Counted from the stretch's first letter, positions 1 through 5,277 are shown. The stretch: 5,353 bases of DNA from Candidatus Woesearchaeota archaeon (GCA_016219765.1 JACRKM010000011.1:1-5353), one strand, 5' to 3'. Numbers and translations are program-made. The notes: generated by a model not told the origin, from the sequence alone.

Positions 1-517
1 TGTGTATGACATTCTTATTGAATAGAAAAAATCCTGACATCGGATCCTTGATTTGCGTGAGCGGCCTTGCAAGAACCCCTTCAACATACGATGTTAACTT
101 GCGTGAGCGCGGCCAGTTTTCCGTGCCGCCTCCTGGAATGAGGCGTGATGCCACGACAATGTCTGCTTTGGACCTTTTTTGTTTCTCAATCAATTTTGGA
201 AGAATCTGCGGAGGATGAGACAGATCAGCATCCATCACGATCAGCAGATTGCCTCTTGCGTGTTTAAATCCATCTACTACTGATTTCGCAAGGCCGCGAT
301 CTTTCTTTCTCACAATCGGCCTTACTGGAATTTTGTTTGCGAGCTCCTTTGCTTTTGCAGCAGTCTTGTCCGGAGAATTATCATCCATGACCAGTATCTC
401 GTACGGATACTGCTTCATTGATGCATGCACTTGCCGTAGAAGCTTCTGGATATTTTTTGCTTCATTGTAGGTCGGAACAATGATTGAAATGCTGGGCGAT
501 GCTGTTTCTTCTGCCAT
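1..517 (-). CDS. Family-2 glycosyltransferase, polyprenol-phosphate mannose synthase (DPM1) type, N-terminal part
   Basis: The reading frame is open from the ATG at 517-515 to the window edge (172 complete codons), so the C-terminus is missing. It reads as a GT-A fold family-2 enzyme: nucleotide-sugar strand ISIIVPTYNEAKNI (residues 10-23), VMDDNSPDKTA (43-53), the loop GLAKSVVDGFKHARG (75-89), the metal-binding DAD in MDADLSHPP (95-103), SRLIPGGG (124-131) and KDPMSGFF (157-164). These are the signatures of dolichol/polyprenol-phosphate mannosyltransferases, which move mannose (or another hexose) from GDP-sugar to a polyprenyl phosphate on the cytoplasmic face for later glycosylation. The start is fixed by an in-frame stop at 544-542 and the lack of any other start. 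No Shine-Dalgarno is seen; a TATA-like element lies about 45-58 bases upstream. Sugar and donor specificity cannot be read here, nor whether it has C-terminal membrane helices. Confidence 0.93.
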   Translation of the reverse strand, partial: MAEETASPSISIIVPTYNEAKNIQKLLRQVHASMKQYPYEILVMDDNSPDKTAAKAKELANKIPVRPIVRKKDRGLAKSVVDGFKHARGNLLIVMDADLSHPPQILPKLIEKQKRSKADIVVASRLIPGGGTENWPRSRKLTSYVEGVLARPLTQIKDPMSGFFLFNKNVIH

Positions 518-561
518 GCCGTTGCGTTTGCAGCAGAGTTTTTAATCTTTTGGATGCTGGT

Positions 562-576
562 GTTTTATACTATAAG
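562..576 (-). promoter_or_regulatory. Candidate archaeal TATA box for the glycosyltransferase
   Basis: On the minus strand the sequence reads CTTATAGTATAAAAC, an AT-rich TATA-like element. Transcription starting about 26 bases downstream would give a leader of roughly 15-25 nt before the ATG at 517. Placement is by pattern only. Confidence 0.35.
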
Positions 577-626
577 TAAGACCTGCCGTTTAGTGTTCTT
601 GCACCATTTCGTGATAGTGAATAATA

Positions 627-634
627 TTTATAAA
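627..634 (+). promoter_or_regulatory. Candidate archaeal TATA box for the nucleotidyltransferase-HEPN gene
   Basis: TTTATAAA inside an AT-rich stretch is the best TATA match in the 518-717 divergent region. It predicts a start near 656-658 and a ~60-nt leader, which would contain a small hairpin (ATAGC-N6-GCTAT, 690-705). A weaker CTATAG at 688-693 would instead give an almost leaderless transcript from the ATG at 718. The sequence alone does not decide between them. The rest of this 200-base gap shows no gene. Confidence 0.4.
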
Positions 635-717
635 CGCACTTCACTGTTTGCCTACCCGGTTTAGATTTTGGGGCGTGTAGAGACGATCTATAGCTTTAGT
701 GCTATCTTGGGATATCC

Positions 718-1524
718 ATGAAGTTTGACATTCCTACCTATCGCAACCCAAATATCGAAAAGTACCTCAAAGAAGAGTACGATATCGCCTACAAATTCTC
801 TCAAGAGATGTACAAGGAATTCGGCAGATTCGTCGCGTGCACTGCACTCTTCGGCTCTGCTGCAAAACCGCGAGGGCGAAAAGAAGTCGGAGACATCGAT
901 GTCCTCGTAGTCGTTGATGACCTGAAATTACGCATGAATGAAGAGGTCGTAGAAGCATACCGTGTCATTACAGACAAGATAGTTGTACAGACATCACGCA
1001 AACTTCACATCACAAGCCTGAAATTGACCGCATTCTGGGAATACGTGCGCGCAGGAGATCCCATCGTAATAAACATCCTGCGTGATGGAGTATCACTCAT
1101 CGACAACAGTCTCTTTGATCCATTGCAGGTGCTGCTGCGGCAAGGCCGGATCAGGCCAAGTGAAGAATCTATCTGGAATTATTTTACCCGCGCGCCGGTC
1201 ACGATCCACAACTCGAAGTGGCATATCCTGCAGGCGGCGCTTGACCTGTACTGGGCAGTCATCGACTCGGCACACGCAGTGCTGATGCGGATGGGCGAAG
1301 TCCCGCCAAGTCCTGAACACGTTGCTGATCTGATGGAGGATAAGCTTGTGAAAAGGAACCTTCTTGATCGTGAGTACGTACAGATAATGCGTGAGTTCTA
1401 CAAGCTGCAAAAAATGATCACGCACCGCGAGATCAAAGAGATTAGCGGGCAGGAATACGACACCTACCTGCATCACGCACAGAAATTCATCGAGAGGATG
1501 AATGAGCTAGTTGAGATAAAGTAA
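718..1524 (+). CDS. Fused minimal nucleotidyltransferase (MNT)-HEPN domain protein
   Basis: 268 residues in two parts. Residues about 40-125 are a polymerase-beta-like nucleotidyltransferase: LFGSAAKP with the GS pair at 46-47, then DIDVLVV with metal-binding D59 and D61. The third carboxylate usual in the family is not evident: the expected strand (LHITSLKL, 96-103) has no Asp or Glu. Residues about 165-262 are helical and HEPN-like, with DSAHAVLMRMGEVPPSPEHV (183-202) resembling HEPN proteins that pair with nucleotidyltransferases. The usual HEPN RNase motif RX4-6H is not intact: the nearest candidate is KLQKMITH (229-236), with Lys in place of Arg. In known MNT/HEPN pairs the nucleotidyltransferase AMPylates and silences a HEPN RNase toxin; here both sit on one chain, so it may be self-modifying or a derived, non-toxic regulator. 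The start is the only ATG after an in-frame stop at 697-699. It lies alone, divergent from the glycosyltransferase; the next ORF end, on the opposite strand, begins 10 bases after its stop. Confidence 0.85.
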   Translation: MKFDIPTYRNPNIEKYLKEEYDIAYKFSQEMYKEFGRFVACTALFGSAAKPRGRKEVGDIDVLVVVDDLKLRMNEEVVEAYRVITDKIVVQTSRKLHITSLKLTAFWEYVRAGDPIVINILRDGVSLIDNSLFDPLQVLLRQGRIRPSEESIWNYFTRAPVTIHNSKWHILQAALDLYWAVIDSAHAVLMRMGEVPPSPEHVADLMEDKLVKRNLLDREYVQIMREFYKLQKMITHREIKEISGQEYDTYLHHAQKFIERMNELVEIK

Positions 1525-1533
1525 CTGAAAAAA

Positions 1534-1686
1534 TTAGTAGTATCTTGCTTTTACTTTTTCTTCAAAAGCAGGCCATGCGGCAGGCGCAACAAAATCTTTT
1601 GCATCTGCAAGCAATTCATCCATTGTTGGACCAGTTCCTGTATTTACGCTATATACAAACACATCATTTGCGTTACCCTCTACAAA
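1534..1686 (-). pseudogene. Remnant or tiny gene sharing its C-terminus with the ORF at 2781-3020
   Basis: This minus-strand frame is open between stops at 1689-1687 and 1536-1534 and has no good start (GTG at 1662-1660, or ATG at 1623-1621 giving 29 residues). Its end, TGPTMDELLADAKDF followed by VAPAAWPAFEEKVKARYY, matches TGPTMEELLEDAREF...KVKARYQ encoded at 2781-2880: 22 of 32 residues and about three quarters of 111 bases identical, without gaps. Differences pile up at the third codon position of this frame, so the similarity was probably kept by selection on protein. Upstream of the shared part the two copies differ. I do not recognise the family. It lies tail to tail with the nucleotidyltransferase-HEPN gene and head to head with the Fic gene, whose operator overlaps its 5' part. 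A short functional peptide cannot be excluded. Confidence 0.5.
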
Positions 1687-1710
1687 TTAATATCTTAATG
1701 TAGAGGGTAA
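1673..1710. promoter_or_regulatory. Perfect 12-bp inverted repeat, putative operator of the Fic gene
   Basis: TTACCCTCTACA (1673-1684) and TGTAGAGGGTAA (1699-1710) are exact inverted copies separated by 14 AT-rich bases. The right arm ends two bases before the TATA box and covers the BRE position, so a dimer bound here should compete with TFB/TBP. Arm centres are 26 bp apart, about two and a half helical turns. As RNA it could form a hairpin in a minus-strand transcript, but no T-tract makes it a clear terminator. Confidence 0.6.
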
Positions 1711-1712
1711 GG

Positions 1713-1720
1713 TTTATATA
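1713..1720 (+). promoter_or_regulatory. TATA box of the leaderless Fic gene
   Basis: TTTATATA is centred about 26 bases before the A of the ATG at 1743, the standard archaeal distance from TATA to transcription start. The mRNA should therefore begin at or next to the start codon, which explains the missing Shine-Dalgarno. The element also reads TATATAAA on the other strand, so weak bidirectional use is possible. Confidence 0.7.
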
Positions 1721-1742
1721 CTTCCTGCGTCTTTGTAGTAGC

Positions 1743-2738
1743 ATGGCGTACATTTACAAGAAAAAAGCAGGCACAAAGGAGTATTATTACCTTCGCGTCT
1801 CGAAACGAAAAGGCAACAAAATCGTCGCAAAAGATGTTGCCTATCTCGGAAGCACCCTTGAAGAAACACGCAAAGCCCTCGACAAGCTTCCCGCAAAAAC
1901 AGTCAGAACCGCATATAGAACCATCACGAAATTTCTCGAATCAAACACCTTTTTCGAACATGCAAAAAAGTTAAAGCTCAAGCAAACACCATATCTGTCC
2001 CAGGACATTCTTGAACACGTCGAGGCCTGCCGCTTGCACTGGCAGAAAGTCGTGCAAAAACGCGATCCACGAACACGCGAAGAACAACTCAAGAATTTTG
2101 CCATTGAATTCGCGTTCAATACGACGTCTATTGAGGGCAATACTATTACGATTAAAGAGGCTGCCAAACTGCTTATTGAGCAAATCACGCCGAAAAACAG
2201 AACTTTGCGCGAAGTCTATGACATTCAGAACACCGAACGCGTCTTTTTCAGACTCTTTGAAAATCCATGCGAGCTTACACACGACGCCATTATGCAGCTT
2301 CATCAGGAATTGATGCAAAATATTGATTCCCGACTCGGTTATCGCACCGGCGATGTTCGTGTCATTCACGCACGTTTCAAAGCAACGCCCGCACCGTATG
2401 TCAGAACGGACATGGGTTTATTACTGAAATGGTACAATGATAACAGGCAAACCTTGCATCCTTTTGTTCTCGCCAGCATTTTCCATCACAAATTCGAGAA
2501 AATACACCCATTCTTTGATGGAAACGGAAGAACCGGCAGAATGTTAATGAACGCAATACTTCTTTATGCACAATACCCCCCTGCAATAATACGCAAGAAA
2601 AACCGCCAAACATATCTCGATGCATTAAGCAAGGCGGATGCTGTAAGACTCGAAGAAAAGACCCTGAGCAGCTACAAACCACTTGTCGAATTCACTGCAA
2701 TCGAATACACCGACACCTACTGGAACAACTTTCTATGA
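1743..2738 (+). CDS. Fic/DOC family protein (class II, N-terminal inhibitory helix), probable AMP-transferase
   Basis: 331 residues. The core motif HPFFDGNGRTGR (255-266) is the complete Fic active site, with catalytic H255, anion-hole and Mg residues F/D/N and both arginines. Such enzymes transfer AMP, or another phosphate-containing moiety, from a nucleotide to a target hydroxyl. TTSIEGN at 127-133 fits the inhibitory motif (S/T)xxxE(G/N), whose Glu (E131) blocks productive ATP binding, so the protein is a self-restrained class II Fic. The segment around VRVIHARFKATPAPYV (205-220) is the flap that docks targets. Residues 1-45 (YYYLRVSKRKGNKIVAKDVA within 14-33, then YLG) form a beta-rich basic domain like that in archaeal Fic relatives and at transposase N-termini; nucleic-acid binding is only a guess. 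The start is supported by the TATA spacing. No separate antitoxin is seen alongside it. Confidence 0.95.
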   Translation: MAYIYKKKAGTKEYYYLRVSKRKGNKIVAKDVAYLGSTLEETRKALDKLPAKTVRTAYRTITKFLESNTFFEHAKKLKLKQTPYLSQDILEHVEACRLHWQKVVQKRDPRTREEQLKNFAIEFAFNTTSIEGNTITIKEAAKLLIEQITPKNRTLREVYDIQNTERVFFRLFENPCELTHDAIMQLHQELMQNIDSRLGYRTGDVRVIHARFKATPAPYVRTDMGLLLKWYNDNRQTLHPFVLASIFHHKFEKIHPFFDGNGRTGRMLMNAILLYAQYPPAIIRKKNRQTYLDALSKADAVRLEEKTLSSYKPLVEFTAIEYTDTYWNNFL

Positions 2739-2761
2739 ACCGAAAAGCGAAGCGAAATACA

Positions 2762-2773
2762 GGGTTGCAACCC
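2762..2773. repeat. Perfect 12-bp palindrome between convergent genes
   Basis: GGGTTGCAACCC lies 24 bases after the Fic stop and 8 bases before the stop codon of the minus-strand ORF. It could be a weak transcript end or a protein site. With no loop and no adjacent T-run longer than three it is not a clear terminator. Confidence 0.35.
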
Positions 2774-2780
2774 CATTATT

Positions 2781-3020
2781 TCACTGATATCTTGCTTTTA
2801 CTTTTCGTTCAAAAGTAGACCATGCCACGGTTGGAACAAACTCTCTTGCATCTTCGAGTAACTCTTCCATTGTCGGACCAGTTCTACCGTTCGTTCGGTA
2901 ATGACCCTGAGATTTTTCGCGTTGCGCTTCGTGCACTATATCACTCTCTCGCGGCTCCGCTGCTACTACCCCGAGGAAACGCCCAATATTCGCGATGCTG
3001 CTGCTGCTGCCGCATTTCAC
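2781..3020 (-). CDS. Uncertain small ORF carrying the second copy of the conserved tail
   Basis: From a GTG at 3020-3018 this frame encodes 79 residues. Its start overlaps the stop of the upstream gene as GTGA, the same arrangement as the kinase and membrane protein genes, which favours translation by coupling. The last ~32 residues (TGPTMEELLEDAREF onward, ending KVKARYQ) are homologous to the remnant at 1534-1644. The first ~45 residues look unlike a normal protein: they begin KCGSSSSIANIG, encoded by a (TGC)5 run on the plus strand at 2996-3010, are polar and have no family likeness. The homology stops at a small inverted repeat (TACCG-N6-CGGTA, 2885-2900). Either a real gene with a new N-terminus, or a truncated gene end that happens to stay open. 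Function unknown. Confidence 0.35.
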   Translation of the reverse strand: MKCGSSSSIANIGRFLGVVAAEPRESDIVHEAQREKSQGHYRTNGRTGPTMEELLEDAREFVPTVAWSTFERKVKARYQ

Positions 3021-3265
3021 ATGAATTCCTTGGCGTCCTTCGAGATATCATCGAAGGCCTCAATAAGGTTGTCAGCATACTGCGCCCATGAAGGATGCAC
3101 TTCAATATATCCGACGATATCAAGTCTGTAATTGAAATAATTCACCGCGCGCGGATACGGACCGCACGTCATGAAGAAGTTCTCCAGAAAACTCCTGCAT
3201 TGTGGCAGGCGCTCGCACCATTGCTCGAGTTTTTCTTCATTGATGATCGTTTCGAGTTTTGCCAT
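3017..3265 (-). CDS. Hypothetical protein, 82 residues
   Basis: The ATG at 3265-3263 is preceded by GGTGA (3275-3271), the clearest Shine-Dalgarno in the window, so I prefer it to the in-frame TTG at 3283. The product is a small soluble protein starting MAKLETIINEEKLEQW, rich in aromatic residues (ENFF, YFNYRLDIVGYIEVHPSWAQY) and ending in an acidic helix (NLIEAFDDISKDAKEFM). It has three cysteines (17, 23, 28-34 region) but no zinc-finger spacing, no signal peptide and no membrane segment. I do not recognise a family. It follows the membrane protein gene after 80 bases that contain AT-rich TATA-like sequence, so it probably has its own promoter. Its stop overlaps the GTG of the next ORF. The DAKEF at its end faintly recalls DAKDF/DAREF in the duplicated tail, which may be chance. 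Confidence 0.6.
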   Translation of the reverse strand: MAKLETIINEEKLEQWCERLPQCRSFLENFFMTCGPYPRAVNYFNYRLDIVGYIEVHPSWAQYADNLIEAFDDISKDAKEFM

Positions 3266-3292
3266 GTTTTTCACCTTATCCAATTCTTTGCC

Positions 3293-3316
3293 AATATTTA
3301 TTATGCTTTTATTATG
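3293..3316 (-). promoter_or_regulatory. Candidate TATA region for the 82-residue protein gene
   Basis: The minus strand reads CATAATAAAAG then CATAATAAATATT. Either block lies 30-50 bases before the ATG at 3265 and could place a start at about 3285-3272, leaving a short leader that holds the GGTGA site. This is the only AT-rich block in the gap after the membrane protein gene. Confidence 0.35.
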
Positions 3317-3345
3317 AGCACTTTCTTTGTTGATTCAAACACTTG

Positions 3346-3897
3346 TCATCTTGACACGTAAAAAAACGCGATTCCAACAACGCTGAGCACAAACAGCAAT
3401 CCAAGCGCTTGCGATGTGAATAGGAATGAAAAATCCATGCCTTTCTCTTCTTGCTGCGCAGGAAAGACGCCTTCCGAGAACGAAATGCTTTTCTCTTGCA
3501 AGAGTTGCTCACCGAATACCATCCCTGCAGCGATCGCGACGATCACTACAACGCATATCTTCAACACGAATTTCACTGAAGGAAGCCGCAGTATGCCTGT
3601 TATTCCTTTATTATCCATTCCCATTGCAGAGTACGCGAAGAACATCAAAAACATCAGTGCAATTCCGATCAGTGCAAGGAATGGAAACGTGAATGAAGCG
3701 ATACGCAGCACTGCCGGGTACAACAGCAAAAAGATGATCGCGATGATGATGAACGGTACGACATTCGCCTGGTTATGCTTGAAGTATCCCTTGCTTTCTA
3801 GCCAGATGCGCAGCAAAAGTACGATGATGAGCAACGCGAGACCAAGTGCAATCACGTTGTCCGGAGAAAAGAAGGAGGCCACGGTTTTGTTCCTCAC
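3346..3897 (-). CDS. Five-helix integral membrane protein coupled to a protein kinase
   Basis: 183 residues from a GTG whose first four bases (GTGA, 3897-3894) overlap the stop of the kinase gene, so translation is probably coupled and the two products likely act together. Five hydrophobic spans are visible: about residues 13-33, 46-67, 69-92, 108-128 and 161-181. The longest loop (129-160, with VFGEQLLQEKSISF and an acidic QQEEKG) lies between helices 4 and 5. Lys/Arg occur at the N-terminus, between helices 1 and 2 (ESKGYFKH) and before helix 4. There is no signal peptide, catalytic motif or transporter signature that I can name. Because the kinase has no membrane segment of its own, this protein could be its anchor, sensor or substrate; that is inference from the overlap. 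Moderate confidence in the gene, low in any function. Confidence 0.8.
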   Translation of the reverse strand: MRNKTVASFFSPDNVIALGLALLIIVLLLRIWLESKGYFKHNQANVVPFIIIAIIFLLLYPAVLRIASFTFPFLALIGIALMFLMFFAYSAMGMDNKGITGILRLPSVKFVLKICVVVIVAIAAGMVFGEQLLQEKSISFSEGVFPAQQEEKGMDFSFLFTSQALGLLFVLSVVGIAFFYVSR

Positions 3898-4841
3898 GAA
3901 TTCGTTTTCATCTCGACGGCGTTGAGGTAGTCGTCCTTCAACTGCCGCACAGTTTGATATCTCTGATCTGGATCCTTTGCTATTGCCTTTTCAAGCACCG
4001 TACACATGCCGGGCGTAATCTTTCTGTTGAAGCGGCGCGGATCGCGCATCGAAGCCTTCAGGTGTAGTCGCATAAAATTAGGATCACCGCCCGACCGAAC
4101 GAAAGGATAATGCCCTGTTAGGATCTCAAAAAATATGATTCCTGCACCGTAGATGTCTGATCGGCAGTCGACAGCGAGCCGTTTCCACATCTCAGGCGAT
4201 ATGTACTGTGCAGTGCCTAAGATACCGCGCATTCCATGGTCGTAGGTGCGCGTCCGCTCATGCAGCGCAAATTCAAAGTCAGACATGATCGGCACGAGTG
4301 TGCCTGATTTAAGTGCGTTTCTTACTGAGGCAACAGCAGGATCGCTGATATGCAGGAGTACATTATCGGGCTTCATGTCGCGGTGCACGACTCCAAGACG
4401 ATGAAGGTGGTCAAGCCCGTCGCAGATGCCGGCCACGACCTGCACTGACTGGCGTGGTTCAAGCGGGCCCAAAACTCCGGACGCTGTCCAAAGGTCGCCT
4501 CCACGAAGATACGGGAAAACTACAAAGCAGTACTTACCTTGGTTCTGTATGTCGGTCGTGTAGAGTATATTCTGATGACGCTCCGCTTCTGCAAGGATCT
4601 CTTGGATGGTTTTTTCGCGTAAAAAACAATCTTGCCTACTTGCATCGCTAACGCCTGGCCAGCTGCCCGGCGTGTAGAGTTTCACGACACATTCCAGGTT
4701 TGTGGCACTGCTCACCGCCCTATACGTCCGTCGCCCCTTTTCGTCAAGAGGATTAAGAAGGTGATAGGAGTCCTGTCCTTTCAGTCCACCCCCAACAAGG
4801 GAAGTGTTTTGCTCTATCGTGGGCGTCTTGTCTTTATCCAT
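3894..4841 (-). CDS. Hanks-type (eukaryotic-like) Ser/Thr protein kinase
   Basis: 315 residues, a kinase domain with almost nothing added. Seen in order: a degenerate glycine loop (NPLDEKGRRTYRA, 30-42, no GxGxxG), the ATP-binding Lys in CVVKLY (K54), a helix-C Glu candidate in FLREK (E76), hinge VFPYLRGGDL (108-117), complete catalytic loop HRDMKPDN (153-160), the metal Asp in SDFEFA (D188, DFE in place of DFG), activation-segment end GTAQYISPE (209-217), the subdomain IX motif SDIYGAGIIFFEILTGHYPF (228-247), and the conserved Arg in DPDQRYQT (294). About 27 residues lie between N160 and D188, longer than usual. Catalytic residues are intact, so it should phosphorylate Ser/Thr. There is no transmembrane or extracellular sensor domain; the overlapping downstream membrane protein may supply that. 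The ATG is chosen because the kinase fold needs little upstream sequence; no clear Shine-Dalgarno precedes it. Confidence 0.94.
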   Translation of the reverse strand: MDKDKTPTIEQNTSLVGGGLKGQDSYHLLNPLDEKGRRTYRAVSSATNLECVVKLYTPGSWPGVSDASRQDCFLREKTIQEILAEAERHQNILYTTDIQNQGKYCFVVFPYLRGGDLWTASGVLGPLEPRQSVQVVAGICDGLDHLHRLGVVHRDMKPDNVLLHISDPAVASVRNALKSGTLVPIMSDFEFALHERTRTYDHGMRGILGTAQYISPEMWKRLAVDCRSDIYGAGIIFFEILTGHYPFVRSGGDPNFMRLHLKASMRDPRRFNRKITPGMCTVLEKAIAKDPDQRYQTVRQLKDDYLNAVEMKTNS

Positions 4842-4850
4842 CCGAGTCCA

Positions 4851-4871
4851 GTTCTCAAATCGTTCTCAAAT
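4851..4871. repeat. Tandem direct repeat upstream of the kinase gene
   Basis: GTTCTCAAAT occurs exactly at 4851-4860 and 4862-4871, a period of 11 bp, about one helical turn, so two proteins could bind on the same face. It lies 10-30 bases before the kinase start, near where transcription would begin if the AT-rich ATAATACA (minus strand, about 4873-4880) were the TATA box. A repressor site is plausible but unproven. Confidence 0.45.
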
Positions 4872-4921
4872 GAGCGTGTATTATCCGGCTCAGGCAGTAT
4901 CCATTAACCCCTGCACTGCTT

Positions 4922-4953
4922 AAAACCTCTTATCCTATCGTTTAGAAGGTTTT
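4922..4953. repeat. 7-bp perfect inverted repeat in the kinase upstream region
   Basis: AAAACCT (4922-4928) and AGGTTTT (4947-4953) are exact inverted copies with an 18-base spacer. On either strand the transcript could form a weak stem ending in U residues. It lies between the small membrane gene and the kinase gene, so it may be an end for the former or part of a long leader of the latter. Confidence 0.3.
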
Positions 4954-5003
4954 GCCGCTTATAGATTGACTTTTGCTCCACTATTTAAATATTTCTATTA
5001 TTT

Positions 5004-5026
5004 ATCACTTGAAAGTGGTGTTTTTT
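5004..5026 (+). terminator. Terminator-like hairpin with T-run
   Basis: On the plus strand ATCACT-TGAA-AGTGGT can form a six-pair stem (one U-G) with a four-base loop, followed by G and six Ts. No plus-strand gene is seen just before it, so it may mark the end of an unseen short transcript or be fortuitous in this AT-rich stretch. It sits just beyond the stop of the minus-strand gene ending at 5035. Confidence 0.25.
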
Positions 5027-5034
5027 ATCATTCT

Positions 5035-5256
5035 TCACGTGTTTTGATGATAGATTAAAGAACCCAGAAACGCTGCTGAATACACACGATAAAAGAACTG
5101 TATTTGTTTAGCTGTAATTAGTATCACGAATAGCATGACCAGCACAATTTCCGCCACCGGCACAAATTTATTGATTGGTTGTTGCAAATGTGATTGTAAA
5201 TAAATCAACCCTTGGACGCGCGACATCCCTGCAGCATAAATCCACGCCGGCAACAT
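5035..5256 (-). CDS. Small predicted membrane protein
   Basis: 73 residues from the ATG at 5256-5254, or 79 from a GTG at 5274. The ATG lies about 26 bases from the centre of a TATATATA element, which would make the message leaderless; the GTG instead overlaps, as GTGA, the stop of a frame entering from the right edge. One strong membrane span is visible (FVPVAEIVLVMLFVILITA) with a second, weaker hydrophobic stretch near the C-terminus (YRVYSAAFLGSLIYH). The N-terminal third (LPAWIYAAGMSRVQGLIYLQ) may be amphipathic. No family is recognised. The gene is 193 bases upstream of the kinase on the same strand, with promoter-like sequence between, so cotranscription is unlikely to be required. Confidence 0.4.
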   Translation of the reverse strand: MLPAWIYAAGMSRVQGLIYLQSHLQQPINKFVPVAEIVLVMLFVILITAKQIQFFYRVYSAAFLGSLIYHQNT

Positions 5257-5277
5257 CAGGCGACCTTCGGTCACCTA

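Noticed and set aside
249..470. Plus-strand ORF of 73 codons with hydrophobic stretch
   Set aside because: It lies antisense within the glycosyltransferase, whose minus-strand frame has full family motifs.
1093..1476. Minus-strand ORF of 127 codons
   Set aside because: Shadow of the nucleotidyltransferase-HEPN gene; no recognisable protein features and no promoter.
1971..2369. Minus-strand ORF of 132 codons
   Set aside because: Antisense to the Fic core; the plus frame carries the conserved motifs.
1534..2891. Composite transposon with Fic as cargo between two repeats
   Set aside because: The flanking repeats are coding tails of ~75% identity with no transposase, terminal inverted repeats or target duplication.
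2996..3010. (TGC)5 tract as a phase-variation switch
   Set aside because: A triplet unit keeps the frame when it slips, and five copies are too few to be strongly unstable.
2822..3091. Plus-strand ORF of 89 codons over the second tail copy
   Set aside because: Differences between the two repeat copies are concentrated at the third position of the minus frame and are not at the third position of this frame, so the minus strand is the constrained one.
3416..3925. Plus-strand ORF of 169 codons
   Set aside because: Antisense to the five-helix membrane protein; it is Ser/Thr/Ile-rich, as expected for a complement of hydrophobic codons, and the GTGA overlap supports the minus gene.
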